Assembly (NCBI RefSeq): GCF_000152845.1
Contig: NZ_CH902584.1
Location: 3,451,562-3,515,561 of the forward strand
DNA: 64,000 nt
Source: Roseovarius sp. 217
GTDB taxonomy: Bacteria; Pseudomonadota; Alphaproteobacteria; Rhodobacterales; Rhodobacteraceae
Direction: 5' to 3'
The translations under genes and the position numbers were made by a program. The notes under the pieces were generated by a model. It ran no database searches and was not told the DNA's origin. It worked only from the letters and a program-made list of their open reading frames with translations. Positions 20,022-29,088 of this stretch are shown here, piece after piece. Within the stretch, counting starts at the first letter, position 1; the number at the start of each line of letters is the position of its first letter.

Positions 20022-20380
20022 GCGCCCTGCCCCACTGCCAAGAGTGCCACCATCACCACACTCAGAGCAGCAACCCCGGCCCCGATATGCTTGGCCACCG
20101 ATTGTCCTGCTCGGCTATAGATCCAGGCATCGTGAAACGCCATGTAGGAGAAGGCCACAAAGAGCAGCGCAATCACTTTGACATCACCATAAATCGTCGC
20201 CCCAACGGTCAGGATGAGCATGGCAACATATCGGTTTGCCATCACCTGCGGCAACTGTTCGGCGCGATGCGTCGTTGCAGCCATCCCTGCCACCGGGTCG
20301 CGCAGGAACAGGCCCGCAAGCAGCCCCGTCACCAGCACACCCGCACCCGAAAGTGCTATGGCAAGGCTTGCCCAACTCAT
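20018..20380 (-). CDS. Four-helix membrane protein of unknown function
   Basis: A 120-aa hydrophobic protein with four predicted membrane helices (roughly residues 5-27, 48-64, 66-84 and 96-115) and short loops. It has a conserved-looking NRYVAMLILTVGATIYGD stretch. It could belong to the DUF4267-like small membrane proteins, but this is a weak impression. Its start overlaps the nuoD stop (TAATG) and its end overlaps the repeat-protein gene (ATGA). Confidence 0.65.
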   Translation of the reverse strand: MSWASLAIALSGAGVLVTGLLAGLFLRDPVAGMAATTHRAEQLPQVMANRYVAMLILTVGATIYGDVKVIALLFVAFSYMAFHDAWIYSRAGQSVAKHIGAGVAALSVVMVALLAVGQGA

Positions 20381-21600
20381 TATCGGTCGATCTCCCCAAA
20401 TACGACATCCATCGTCCCGATGATCGCCGCGACATCGGCCAGTTGATGACCCTTGGCGACATGATCCATCGCCTGCAAATGCAAGAAGCCGGGCGCACGG
20501 ATCTTGGCTCGATACGGGCGGTTGGTGCCATCGGCCACCAGATACACGCCAAACTCACCCTTGGGTGCCTCGACCGCAGCGTAGACTTCGCCCGCAGGCA
20601 CGTGGAACCCCTCGGTATAGAGCTTGAAATGGTGGATCAGCGCCTCCATCGAACGCTTCATCTCGGCGCGTTTGGGTGGGGTGATCTTGCCCCGTGCCAG
20701 AATTTCGCCCTGCCCCTCGGGGGCGCGCAATTTTTCAATCGCCTGATGGATGATCCGCAGCGATTGGCGCATTTCTTCCATCCGGCACAGATAGCGATCA
20801 TAGCAATCACCATTCTTGCCCACCGGAATGAGAAAATCGAACTCGTCATAGCATTCATAAGGCTGAGCGCGGCGCAGATCCCACGCCATACCAGAGCCGC
20901 GCACCATGACGCCACTAAAGCCCCAATCGAGCGCCTCTTGCTGACTGATGACGCCAATATCTGCATTGCGCTGCTTGAAAATCCGGTTCTCGGTCAGCAG
21001 CCCGTCGATATCATCCAGAACGCGGGGAAATTCATTGGCCCAGGTCTCGATATCGTCGATCAACTCGGTCGGCAGGTCCTGATGCACGCCACCGGGGCGA
21101 AAATAGGCCGCGTGCAGACGCGCACCGCACGCCCGCTCATAGAAAACCATCAGCTTTTCACGCTCCTCAAAGCCCCAGAGCGGTGGGGTGAGCGCGCCCA
21201 CATCCATCGCCTGCGTGGTGACGTTCAGGAGGTGGTTGAGGATACGGCCAATCTCGCAATAGAGCACCCGGATGAGGCTCGCGCGGCGCGGCACCTCAAC
21301 GCCGGTCAGCTTTTCGATGGCCAGACACCAGGCATGCTCCTGATTCATCGGGGCCACGTAGTCCAGCCGGTCGAAATAAGGCAGGTTTTGGAGATAGGTC
21401 CGGCTCTCCATCAGCTTTTCGGTGCCACGATGCAGCAGGCCGATATGCGGGTCACACCGCTCCACCAACTCACCATCCAGCTCTAGTACCAGACGCAAAA
21501 CCCCATGCGCTGCAGGGTGTTGCGGCCCAAAGTTGATGTTGAAATTGCGGATCTTCTGCTCGCCCGTCAGGGCGTCATCGAAACCTTTGCTGCCGTCCAT
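20380..21600 (-). CDS. nuoD: NADH-quinone oxidoreductase subunit D
   Basis: A 406-aa peripheral-arm subunit related to the [NiFe]-hydrogenase large subunit. Recognised by [20 protein letters not shown] (quinone-site His and loop), [14 protein letters not shown] with the conserved Tyr that contacts the quinone headgroup, and the C-terminal [20 protein letters not shown] ending in EIDR. It builds the quinone cavity with NuoB and NuoH. It is a separate gene from nuoC, unlike the fused CD form of enterobacteria. Confidence 0.98.
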   Translation of the reverse strand: MDGSKGFDDALTGEQKIRNFNINFGPQHPAAHGVLRLVLELDGELVERCDPHIGLLHRGTEKLMESRTYLQNLPYFDRLDYVAPMNQEHAWCLAIEKLTGVEVPRRASLIRVLYCEIGRILNHLLNVTTQAMDVGALTPPLWGFEEREKLMVFYERACGARLHAAYFRPGGVHQDLPTELIDDIETWANEFPRVLDDIDGLLTENRIFKQRNADIGVISQQEALDWGFSGVMVRGSGMAWDLRRAQPYECYDEFDFLIPVGKNGDCYDRYLCRMEEMRQSLRIIHQAIEKLRAPEGQGEILARGKITPPKRAEMKRSMEALIHHFKLYTEGFHVPAGEVYAAVEAPKGEFGVYLVADGTNRPYRAKIRAPGFLHLQAMDHVAKGHQLADVAAIIGTMDVVFGEIDR

Positions 21601-21803
21601 TAACCACGTCCTCCGTCAAACTGATCGCGGAACGCCATGATCCAGAGCAGAACAAGTGCCCCAAGTGGGATGATGGCGACAAGACTGACCCAGTTCGGGA
21701 TGCCGAACTTCGGCAACAATTTCCAGAAAGGAATCACAATCAGCACGGCAAAGATCAGCATGAAGATCAGGCCGCCGCCGCCCATACCGTATCCTCCCAT
21801 CAC
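21600..21803 (-). CDS. 67-aa membrane protein between nuoC and nuoD
   Basis: A short protein with a Gly/Met-rich start ([11 protein letters not shown]), a first hydrophobic helix, the turn [10 protein letters not shown] and a second helix, then RDQFDGGRG. The Lys-Phe-Gly-x-Pro-x-Trp turn between two helices resembles small two-helix membrane proteins with a KxG..W pattern found in many bacteria. ATGA overlap with nuoC and TAATG overlap with nuoD support translation. No function is known to me. Confidence 0.7.
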   Translation of the reverse strand: MMGGYGMGGGGLIFMLIFAVLIVIPFWKLLPKFGIPNWVSLVAIIPLGALVLLWIMAFRDQFDGGRG

Positions 21804-22402
21804 TTCGCCCCCTTCTCATCACCCGGCAGGATGTATTCGGCACCCTCCCATGGACTCATGAAATCGAACTGCCGGTATTCCTGCACAAGGCTCACAGGCT
21901 CATAGACGACGCGCTTTTGCACCTCGTCATAGCGCACCTCAGTGTAGCCCGTGGTCGGGAAATCCTTGCGCAGCGGGTGCCCGCGAAATCCGTAGTCGGT
22001 CAGGATGCGGCGTAAATCTGGATGGCCGGAAAAGAGAATGCCAAACATGTCGAAAATTTCACGCTCGAACCAGTTGGCCGCCGGATAGGGCTCGGTGATC
22101 GAGGGAACCATATCCTCTTCGCGGACCGCCACCCGCAAACGGATGCGGTGATTTTGGTACATGCTAAGGAAATGGTAGACCACATCGAACCGCTTCGCCC
22201 GCTCGGGATAATCCACCGCCGTAATATCAACCAGCGAGGAAAAGGCGCAGTTCTGGTCGGTTTTCAAAAACTCCGCCAGCCCCGCGATATGATTGATCGC
22301 CACATCGACCGTCAATTCGCCATGCGCGACCTCCCAGCCCAGCACGCAATCCACGCGCTTCGCCTCGATATAGCCGCCAAGTTCCTTGAGTGTTGCGCTC
22401 AT
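21800..22402 (-). CDS. nuoC: NADH-quinone oxidoreductase subunit C
   Basis: A 200-aa subunit of the peripheral arm (30-kDa homologue). The start at 22402 overlaps the nuoB stop (ATGA) and gives the standard N-terminus; the open frame further upstream lies in nuoB. Family features: [44 protein letters not shown] and the conserved [20 protein letters not shown]. It packs against NuoD and NuoI and has no cofactor. Confidence 0.97.
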   Translation of the reverse strand: MSATLKELGGYIEAKRVDCVLGWEVAHGELTVDVAINHIAGLAEFLKTDQNCAFSSLVDITAVDYPERAKRFDVVYHFLSMYQNHRIRLRVAVREEDMVPSITEPYPAANWFEREIFDMFGILFSGHPDLRRILTDYGFRGHPLRKDFPTTGYTEVRYDEVQKRVVYEPVSLVQEYRQFDFMSPWEGAEYILPGDEKGAK

Positions 22403-22932
22403 CTGACAATTGTCCCCGTCCGGCGAATTTTGCGCTGCAATTGCAGAATGCCATAAACCAGGGCTTCTGCCGTTGGTGGGCAGCCCGGTACATAGATATC
22501 CACCGGCACAATCCGGTCGCAACCGCGCACAACACTGTAGCTGTAGTGATAGTAACCGCCACCGTTGGCGCAACTTCCCATAGAAATCACATAGCGCGGC
22601 TCTGGCATCTGGTCATAGACCTTACGCAGCGCCGGGGCCATCTTGTTCGTCAGCGTTCCGGCCACGATCATCACGTCCGACTGGCGCGGGCTGGCGCGCG
22701 GCGCAAAGCCAAAACGCTCCACATCATAACGCGGCATGGCGGTATGCATCATCTCGACAGCACAGCACGCCAAACCAAAGGTCATCCAATGCAGCGACCC
22801 GGTGCGCGCCCAGTTGATGATATCCTCGGTCGAGGTCAGCAAGTATCCCTTGTCCTGCAACTCGGCGTTCAGTGCCTGCGTTGCGACCTCCCGGTCCGGC
22901 CCTGCGGTATTGGCACCGGTCATTACTGCCAT
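22399..22932 (-). CDS. nuoB: NADH-quinone oxidoreductase subunit B (cluster N2)
   Basis: A 177-aa subunit that binds the 4Fe-4S cluster N2 next to the quinone. The tandem cysteines in [12 protein letters not shown], the cysteine in [11 protein letters not shown] and the one in [13 protein letters not shown] are the four ligands. I chose the ATG at 22932 because AAAGGAG stands seven bases before it; this overlaps nuoA by ten bases. An ATG at 22923 (TAATG with the nuoA stop) would also work and drops three residues. Confidence 0.97.
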   Translation of the reverse strand: MAVMTGANTAGPDREVATQALNAELQDKGYLLTSTEDIINWARTGSLHWMTFGLACCAVEMMHTAMPRYDVERFGFAPRASPRQSDVMIVAGTLTNKMAPALRKVYDQMPEPRYVISMGSCANGGGYYHYSYSVVRGCDRIVPVDIYVPGCPPTAEALVYGILQLQRKIRRTGTIVR

Positions 22933-23288
22933 TCCATCGCTCCTTTGCGCCATTCATAGGCGAAACCTGCGGTCAGCACGCCCAGAAACACCATCATCGA
23001 CCAGAACGCTGCCATGCTCAGATCCTGAAACGCCACCGCCCATGGAAACAGCATCGCAATTTCGAGATCGAAGATGATGAAGAGGATCGACACCAGATAG
23101 AATCGCACGTCGAACTTCATCCGCGCGTCGTCGAATGCATTGAACCCGCATTCATAGGCGCTGACCTTTTCGGGATCGGGGTTGCGGACGGCCAGAATGA
23201 CGGCGGCAAGGATGAGAACAAGGCCCAAACCAATGGCAACGGCCAGGAAAACGAGGATGGGAAGGTATTCCCTCAGCATCTCTTCCAC
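22923..23288 (-). CDS. nuoA: NADH-quinone oxidoreductase subunit A
   Basis: A 121-aa three-helix protein, first gene of the operon. The conserved loop [20 protein letters not shown], with its cysteine and acidic residues at the quinone-channel entrance, and [13 protein letters not shown] identify it. It starts with GTG at 23288 preceded by AAAGGAG at eight bases. The only long untranslated region of the operon start lies just upstream. Confidence 0.96.
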   Translation of the reverse strand: MEEMLREYLPILVFLAVAIGLGLVLILAAVILAVRNPDPEKVSAYECGFNAFDDARMKFDVRFYLVSILFIIFDLEIAMLFPWAVAFQDLSMAAFWSMMVFLGVLTAGFAYEWRKGAMEWQ

Positions 23289-23508
23289 GGGGTGGCTCCT
23301 TTCATGCGCGAGGATCGGCGCATCAAGATGGCTGCATGACTTACGCGGGTTTAAACCCGCCCTTGGCAGGGGTCAACCGAGCGCGCGCAGGTTTGACCCT
23401 CAAGTCTGCGGGATTCTCTTGTTATGCATGCAGCGGTATGCCGGAAATGGGTTAAATTGGCCATGTTCCCTGACCAGACACTCGTGCAGCGCGGCAAAAG
23501 CGCGCGAC
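23289..23508. promoter_or_regulatory. nuo operon leader and promoter region
   Basis: These 220 bases separate the end of the enoyl-CoA hydratase gene from nuoA, both read leftward. They hold a perfect 16-bp palindrome GCGGGTTTAAACCCGC (23345-23360) and, next to it, an inverted repeat GGGTCAA (23370-23376) / TTGACCC (23393-23399). On the minus strand TTGACC (23376-23371) stands 17 bases before TAAACC, a weak promoter-like pair that lies inside the palindrome. The nuo promoter must be near here if the operon is not read from the leucine genes; the exact start is not certain. Confidence 0.5.
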
Positions 23509-24291
23509 TCAGACCTGCCAGGCCGGTCTGCGCCGGTCAAAGAATGCGCCAATGCCTTCGCGGGCCTCGTCGCCTGACCAACAGGTCGTAAGCGCCGCGA
23601 TGGTCATCGCTATCGTTGCGTCATCGACCTGCGGACCAAGGGCGCGCACCAGTGCCTTGGCCTGTCCCACCGCCCCCGGTGCGCAGTCCAGATAGGGTGT
23701 CACTTCAGCCTCGATGGCGGCATCCAGATCGCGCTCGGGCACGGCCCGCGCCAAAAGGCCAAGCTGCACCGCCTCGGCGGCGTCAAACCGGCGTCCCGAC
23801 ATGAATACGCGCCGCGCCCGCGCCTCTCCCATCCGCGCAACGACATAGGGGCCGATTGTGGCGGGGATCAAGCCCAGCCGAGTCTCGGTCAAGGCCATCA
23901 GCGCATGATCCGCACCAATCGCCACATCACATACACTCAACAGGCCGACACCGCCACCAAAGGCATTGCCATGCACTCGGCCAATCAGCGGTTTGGGCAG
24001 GGTATTGAGCGCCTGAAGCATATCCGCCAGTTTTGCGGCCTCACGCCCGCGCGCCTCAGGCTCCGCCTCGAACTGGTCCCGCATCCAGCCCAGGTCACCG
24101 CCCGCGCAGAATGTCTTGCCACGCGCGGCCAGGACGACCACCCGCACCTCAGCATCCGCGCCCAAGGTTTCCGCCGCATCGTGCAACTCGGCGATCATCT
24201 GCGCCGACATGGCATTGTGTTTTTCTTCCCGGTCCAGCGTGAGCGTCACCACGCCACGCGCGTCCCGGTTCACATGGATTGTCTCGAACAT
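23509..24291 (-). CDS. liuC: Enoyl-CoA hydratase family, probably methylglutaconyl-CoA hydratase
   Basis: A 260-aa crotonase-fold enzyme. The oxyanion-hole regions are visible in GKTFCAGGDLGWM and in the HGNAFGGGVGLLSVCDVAIG stretch; the glutamate in LTETRLGLIP matches the crotonase catalytic position. Between HMG-CoA lyase and methylcrotonyl-CoA carboxylase genes, the likely reaction is hydration of 3-methylglutaconyl-CoA to HMG-CoA in leucine breakdown. The substrate is inferred from context; a generic enoyl-CoA hydratase is the alternative. The start overlaps the lyase stop (TGATG). Confidence 0.85.
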   Translation of the reverse strand: MFETIHVNRDARGVVTLTLDREEKHNAMSAQMIAELHDAAETLGADAEVRVVVLAARGKTFCAGGDLGWMRDQFEAEPEARGREAAKLADMLQALNTLPKPLIGRVHGNAFGGGVGLLSVCDVAIGADHALMALTETRLGLIPATIGPYVVARMGEARARRVFMSGRRFDAAEAVQLGLLARAVPERDLDAAIEAEVTPYLDCAPGAVGQAKALVRALGPQVDDATIAMTIAALTTCWSGDEAREGIGAFFDRRRPAWQV

Positions 24292-25157
24292 CAGCCCTCT
24301 CCCTGCCCCGAACGCATCGCTCGCGCCATCTCGGCAGCCTTGGTCAAGACCTCGCGATCCAACCCGGTCTCATAGCCAAGCGCCTCAAGACGCGCCTGCA
24401 CCGCCTCGGTCGCCACATTCCCAGCGGCTCCCGGTGCATAGGGACAGCCCCCGAGGCCCCCGACGGCCGCGTCAAACACCCGCACCCCCTGCGCCAAGGC
24501 CACCTCGATATTCTCGAGCGCGCGCCCCGAGGTGTCATGGAAATGCCCCGCCAGCCGATCCACCGGCACCGCATCCGTGACCGCCGCCAACATCGCCGCG
24601 ACCGCCTCGGGCCGGCCCTGCCCAATCGTATCGCCAAGGCTGATCTCGTAGCAGCCCATGGACCAAAGCGCCTCAGCCACCCGCGCCACCTCTGCCGGGG
24701 CCACCGGCCCGTCATAGGGGCACTCGACCACGCAGGATACATAGCCGCGCACGCGCAGCCCTTCCGCCCCCGCCGCCTGCATCACCGGCGCGAACCGCGC
24801 GAGGCTCTCGTCAATCGTGGCGTTGATATTGGCGCGTGAAAACCCCTCCGAGGCGGACCCAAAGATGGCCACCTCATCCGCCCCCGCCTCCAGCGCATCC
24901 TGAAGCCCACGCATATTCGGCGTGAGGGCCGCATAACGCACCCCCGGCGCGCGCCGAATACCGCGCAGCACCTCGCCCGAATCCGCCATCTGCGGCACCC
25001 ATTTTGGGCTCACGAAACTCGCGACTTCGATGCGTGAGAACCCCGCATCGCTCAGGCAATCCACGAAAGCGATCTTGTCCCGCGTTGGAATGTGCCGCGC
25101 CTCGTTCTGCAACCCGTCGCGCGGACCGACCTCGAAAATCTCGACATGCTCTGCCAT
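24291..25157 (-). CDS. liuE: Hydroxymethylglutaryl-CoA lyase
   Basis: A 288-aa TIM-barrel enzyme of the HMGL/DRE family, cutting HMG-CoA into acetoacetate and acetyl-CoA. The metal-binding and catalytic motifs are EVGPRDGLQNE at the N-terminus, GHFHDTSGRALENI, and the loop GGLGGCPYAPGAAGN, whose cysteine is the catalytic residue. Normal family members carry HDTYGQ; here it reads HDTSGR, a small departure. The ATG at 25157 is preferred to a GTG codon directly before it because GAGGGG stands at good distance; TGATG joins it to the GST stop. It is the last carbon-splitting step of the leucine pathway. Confidence 0.93.
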   Translation of the reverse strand: MAEHVEIFEVGPRDGLQNEARHIPTRDKIAFVDCLSDAGFSRIEVASFVSPKWVPQMADSGEVLRGIRRAPGVRYAALTPNMRGLQDALEAGADEVAIFGSASEGFSRANINATIDESLARFAPVMQAAGAEGLRVRGYVSCVVECPYDGPVAPAEVARVAEALWSMGCYEISLGDTIGQGRPEAVAAMLAAVTDAVPVDRLAGHFHDTSGRALENIEVALAQGVRVFDAAVGGLGGCPYAPGAAGNVATEAVQARLEALGYETGLDREVLTKAAEMARAMRSGQGEG

Positions 25158-25816
25158 CACGTCCCCTCCGAGACCGGATAAAATTCTTGGGTGTAGATAT
25201 CTTGAACCCCGTCCCGCGCCTTGGCCCGACTATAGCCCGGTCGCGCACGCAACCGCGCCCAGTAAGCCATGAGCCGGGGATAGGCCGCAAGATCGACGTA
25301 ATAGCGCGCCAATTCAAACCCATAGGCGAACATCACATCCGCCGCCGAAAAGCCCGAGGGCAAGAGGTAATCCGCCTCCATCCGCGCTTCCATCGCCGCA
25401 AGGCTCGTGCGCAGGCGGGCATTGAGCAGCTTGACCACCACCGGAGATGGCTGCGCGGGCGGGCGCAAAAACACCTGATTGAGGTTGAGGTTCTCCAAAA
25501 GACAGCCCACCGTTTCGGCATAGCCGAATATCTCCAGACACCGCGCCCGCTCGGCACTGCCCAACGCGGGCATCAGCCCCGCCTCCGGATAGGTCTCGCA
25601 CAAAAGCTGCACAATCGCGGCACTTTCGAACCAGACCGCGCCGTGATGCTCCAACACCGGCACGCGCCCGGCAGGCGACAGCGCCAGAAACGCCGCGCTG
25701 CGCATCGAGCCGTCGCGGATCGAATAATACCTCACCTCATAATCCAGCCCCATCTCCTCCAAGAGCCACATAACCCGAAACGACCGTGCGAGCGGCACGT
25801 GGTGTAGGGCAATCAT
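25157..25816 (-). CDS. Glutathione S-transferase family protein (first of pair)
   Basis: A 219-aa protein with the N-terminal thioredoxin-like domain (LHHVPLARSFRVMWLLEE, then SPAGRVPVLEHHGAVWFESAAI, where the cis-Pro and ES pair bind glutathione) and an all-helical C-terminal domain. The Ser/Arg near residue 11 could be the catalytic position. Substrate unknown; GSTs in amino acid catabolic operons sometimes isomerise or detoxify acyl intermediates. It starts within the stop of the second GST gene (ATGA), so the pair is coupled. Confidence 0.85.
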   Translation of the reverse strand: MIALHHVPLARSFRVMWLLEEMGLDYEVRYYSIRDGSMRSAAFLALSPAGRVPVLEHHGAVWFESAAIVQLLCETYPEAGLMPALGSAERARCLEIFGYAETVGCLLENLNLNQVFLRPPAQPSPVVVKLLNARLRTSLAAMEARMEADYLLPSGFSAADVMFAYGFELARYYVDLAAYPRLMAYWARLRARPGYSRAKARDGVQDIYTQEFYPVSEGT

Positions 25817-26469
25817 GATACCGTGTCTCCTACCAACTCGGGCCGCGTGACTTCGGCGACGTGCGTTTCCCCGATCCACTGTGCCCATGCCCACAACGCG
25901 CCGCGCTGTGTCATCATCTGTCTTCCTTCCGGCAGCATGGCAAAATAATCCATCATCGGCCAGAGCAGACAGTCCGCAAGCGACAGGCACCCGGTCGTCA
26001 AGACCTGCCCCTCAGCGGCGATCTCCTCCAAGGCGTTCAGCACTCTGGGGGCCTCGATCAGCCCCGCATGGACTTCGGCAGGGTCGAACGCTTCGCCGAC
26101 AAGCGGCCGAAACACGCCGTGCGAAAAGGCCTGCGTGATCAGAGGTCGATACAGATAGGAATCCGTGATGCACATGACCTGTCGGGCCCGGGCCCGGGCC
26201 AGTATATCGTGAGGCATCAATGCCAACCCCGGGAACGCCCCGTCGATGTAGTCCAGAATGGCCTGCGTTTCCGAAAGCCTGACGCCTCGATGCTCCATCA
26301 CCGGCACCTTGTGGAACGGGTGGATTTGACCGAGCGTGTCAGCTTGGTTCGGCTCGAATGGGTCAATTTCCGAATAATCGTAGGCTACCTGCTTGAGAAC
26401 GAGCGCCATTCGCACCGCGCGGGTATAGACGCTCGGCCCGTAGCCTATCACATGCGGGGCGTCCGTCAT
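25813..26469 (-). CDS. Glutathione S-transferase family protein (second of pair)
   Basis: A 218-aa GST-fold protein distinct from its neighbour: the N-terminal domain has YGPSVYTRAVRMALVLKQV (tyrosine near residue 15 as possible catalytic residue), the cis-Pro loop HPFHKVPVMEHRGVRLSETQ, and a helical C-terminus containing LSLADCLLWPMMDYF. The two GSTs share only the fold-level pattern, so this is not a recent duplication. It overlaps the mccA stop by ATGA and is therefore co-translated with the carboxylase. Confidence 0.85.
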   Translation of the reverse strand: MTDAPHVIGYGPSVYTRAVRMALVLKQVAYDYSEIDPFEPNQADTLGQIHPFHKVPVMEHRGVRLSETQAILDYIDGAFPGLALMPHDILARARARQVMCITDSYLYRPLITQAFSHGVFRPLVGEAFDPAEVHAGLIEAPRVLNALEEIAAEGQVLTTGCLSLADCLLWPMMDYFAMLPEGRQMMTQRGALWAWAQWIGETHVAEVTRPELVGDTVS

Positions 26470-28409
26470 GTCTGACCGGCGTCTTCCAACCGCACCAGCG
26501 CCGCCCCGGCGCTGACCTGATCGCCCGCCGACACCAAGACCTCGGCCACGACCCCGTCGCGTGCGGCCAAGAGGCTGTGTTCCATCTTCATCGCCTCCAG
26601 CACCGCCAAGCGGTCGCCCTTGGCCACCGCCTGCCCCGGCGTGGCATAGACCGCCTTGACCAGCCCCGGCATCGGCGCTTCGATCAAGGTGGCATCGCCC
26701 CCGGCGGCCCCTTCCCGTGCCAAGGGATCGACCAGATCAAAACTAAGCCCATAGCGCGCAAAAACCGTGATCCGGCTGCCATCCACCGCCACATTCGGCG
26801 CAGGCTGCCCATCCAGCCGCCAGCGACCATCGACGCGCCGCACCTCGACCAGCGCCTCCCCTACCCGCAGATCATGCGCATCGCCCCCGTGTGTCATCAG
26901 CCGCACCGCGGTCTCTTCGCCGCCATAGATCATCACCACCTCCCGCTCGAGCGGTGCCCAGAGGACAAAGCCCGCATCGGGCGGCGAATCGTCCAGCAGC
27001 CCCAACCCTGCCAGCGCCGCCAAAGCCACCTCGCTTGACCCCGCCTCAGGCACCATCACCAGCGCCTCACTATCGCGCGCAATCAGCCCGGTATCAACCT
27101 CACCCGCCGCGAACCCCGCATGCCGCGCCAGCGCCCCTAGAAACCCGAGGTTTGTCACCGTCCCGGCCACCTCTGTTCCCGCCAGCGCCGCCGAGAGCCG
27201 TCGCAGCGCCACCGCGCGCGTTGGGCCATGGGTGATCACCTTGGCGATCATCGGATCATACCAGGGGCTGATCTCATCGCCGGCCCGCACGCCGCTATCG
27301 GCGCGAACACCCGCCGGAAACTCCAAATGCGTCAGCCGCCCCGTGGCGGGCAAGAACCCTTTGGGCACATCCTCGGCATAGAGCCGCGCCTCAAAGGCGT
27401 GACCGTTGATCGTCAACTCCTCTTGGACGAGCGGCAACCCCTCACCCGCCGCCACCCGCAATTGCCATTCCACCAGATCGACGCCGGTGATCAGTTCCGT
27501 CACCGGATGCTCGACTTGCAGCCGGGTGTTCATCTCCATGAACCAAAAGCGGTCCGGGCGCAGCCCGTCTGAGCCATCGACAATGAACTCGACCGTGCCG
27601 GCCCCCGCATAGCCAATCGCCTCGGCCGCGCGCACCGCTGCCTGCCCCATGGCGGCGCGTACCTCGGACGTCATGCCGGGCGCGGGGGCCTCTTCGATCA
27701 CCTTCTGATGCCGCCGCTGGAGCGAGCAATCACGCTCAAAAAGATGCACCGCTTTGTGGCCATCACCAAACACCTGCACCTCGATATGCCGGGGCTTCTG
27801 GATGTATTTCTCGATAAGCACGGCGGCATTGCCAAAGGCCGTGCGCGCCTCACCCTGCGCACTCTCCAGCGCGTCGGCAAAATGCTCTGGCCGCTCCACC
27901 AGCCGCATCCCCTTGCCGCCACCCCCCGCTACGGCCTTGATGAGCACCGGATAGCCTATCGCCTCCGCCGCCCCGGCAAGATGCTCAGGGTCCTGATTGG
28001 CCCCATGATAGCCCGGCACCACCGGCACGCCCGCCGTTTCCATCAGCGCCTTCGCCGCATCCTTGAGGCCCATCGCCCGAATGGCCGCCGAGGAGGGGCC
28101 GATAAAGACCAGCCCCGCCGCCTCCACGGCCTCGACAAAATCGGGGTTTTCGCTCAGGAAACCATAGCCGGGGTGAATGGCCTGCGCCCCCGTCTCCAGC
28201 GCCGCCGCGATAATGGCCTCGCCGCGCAAATAGCTCTCGGCTGGTGCCGCCCCCCCGATCCATACCGCCCGGTCGGCCAGCGCCACATGTGCGGCCCCCC
28301 GGTCGGCGTCGGAATAGACCGCCACCACCTCGACGCCCATCGCCCGTGCCGTGCGCATGACCCGGCCAGCAATCTCCCCCCGGTTCGCGATCAATATCCG
28401 CTCAAACAT
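26466..28409 (-). CDS. liuD: 3-methylcrotonyl-CoA carboxylase, biotin-carrying alpha subunit
   Basis: A 647-aa biotin-dependent carboxylase subunit (mccA). Domains in order: biotin carboxylase N-terminal domain (ILIANRGEIAGRVMRTARAM), ATP-grasp with the glycine loop AVAGGGGKGMR and the catalytic HIEVQVFGDGH region, biotin carboxylase C-terminal domain (RLYAEDVPKGFLPATGRL), and the C-terminal biotinyl domain with the attachment lysine in LEAMKMEHSL. It carboxylates biotin, which the beta subunit uses on 3-methylcrotonyl-CoA. The ATG at 28409 has GGGAG eight bases upstream. The neighbours fix the substrate; propionyl- or geranyl-CoA are less likely. Confidence 0.92.
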   Translation of the reverse strand: MFERILIANRGEIAGRVMRTARAMGVEVVAVYSDADRGAAHVALADRAVWIGGAAPAESYLRGEAIIAAALETGAQAIHPGYGFLSENPDFVEAVEAAGLVFIGPSSAAIRAMGLKDAAKALMETAGVPVVPGYHGANQDPEHLAGAAEAIGYPVLIKAVAGGGGKGMRLVERPEHFADALESAQGEARTAFGNAAVLIEKYIQKPRHIEVQVFGDGHKAVHLFERDCSLQRRHQKVIEEAPAPGMTSEVRAAMGQAAVRAAEAIGYAGAGTVEFIVDGSDGLRPDRFWFMEMNTRLQVEHPVTELITGVDLVEWQLRVAAGEGLPLVQEELTINGHAFEARLYAEDVPKGFLPATGRLTHLEFPAGVRADSGVRAGDEISPWYDPMIAKVITHGPTRAVALRRLSAALAGTEVAGTVTNLGFLGALARHAGFAAGEVDTGLIARDSEALVMVPEAGSSEVALAALAGLGLLDDSPPDAGFVLWAPLEREVVMIYGGEETAVRLMTHGGDAHDLRVGEALVEVRRVDGRWRLDGQPAPNVAVDGSRITVFARYGLSFDLVDPLAREGAAGGDATLIEAPMPGLVKAVYATPGQAVAKGDRLAVLEAMKMEHSLLAARDGVVAEVLVSAGDQVSAGAALVRLEDAGQT

Positions 28410-28478
28410 GGCACATGCTCCCAGTTTCATCGTTCTTCAAATACTCAATCTTCACGGCATGCCCCATTTTGATTATCC

Positions 28479-29075
28479 TCAGCACCACCCAAGTCGCGCT
28501 TCGCCATCATAAGACCGCGCCATTCCACGGGCGATCATCGAACGCGCCACCGGAACGCCATCCACAGATGCAAAGACCAGAGCACGCCCATAGTGATCCG
28601 TCCCCTCTCGAACGAACGTCACCTCTTGGGCCGTCATCATCATCCATCTCAGCGCCCATTTCGCACGTATGGCATTCTTGAGTTCCGATGCGCATTTCGG
28701 CGAGAACAATTCTGGCGTGTCGAACCCCGTCAGCCGAGCAGAAATGAGCCCTCTATTCGGACAGTAGAGCCGAACCGTATCGCCATCAGTCACACCGGCC
28801 AATCGACACCCCGGGCTCTGACTCCCCGAAACCGCCAGCGTGCCAATGCGCGCCGTGGTGAAAATATCCGCCCCAAGCGGTAAAAGGATCAAAGTGACCG
28901 TCCCCAACACCATCACACCGCGCAGATAAAACGCGGGATCAAGCACTCTGTCACGCAACCCGCGTCGTGCGAGGCGTAAGGCAGAGCGGTCGCGCGGGTT
29001 CGGCGGCGTTCCAAGATCCCATTTCGGATGTCGGCGCGCCCCGCGATAGAACCGTGTGATCTTGCCTTTTCGCAC
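28479..29075 (-). CDS. Membrane-anchored thermonuclease (SNase-like) family protein
   Basis: Read from a GTG at 29075, thirteen bases after the mccB stop and preceded by a G-rich GAGGGGGCGGG, this is a 198-aa protein. A basic N-terminus is followed by one membrane helix (VMVLGTVTLILLPLGADIF) and a staphylococcal-nuclease-like fold: CRLAGVTDGDTVRLYCP, the catalytic-type ARLTGFDTPELFSPKC, and the second arginine in DHYGRALVFASVDG, then ARSMIARGMARSYDG. The calcium and catalytic residues (Asp, Arg, Glu, Arg) appear kept. It may be exported and act on nucleic acid, or have lost activity. Its position between the two carboxylase subunit genes is odd. Confidence 0.8.
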   Translation of the reverse strand: MRKGKITRFYRGARRHPKWDLGTPPNPRDRSALRLARRGLRDRVLDPAFYLRGVMVLGTVTLILLPLGADIFTTARIGTLAVSGSQSPGCRLAGVTDGDTVRLYCPNRGLISARLTGFDTPELFSPKCASELKNAIRAKWALRWMMMTAQEVTFVREGTDHYGRALVFASVDGVPVARSMIARGMARSYDGEARLGWC

Positions 29076-29088
29076 GTCACCCGCCCCC

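Noticed and set aside
23489-23505. GCGCG / CGCGC hairpin after the enoyl-CoA hydratase gene as a terminator
   Set aside because: The stem is only five pairs and lacks a following T run on the minus strand.
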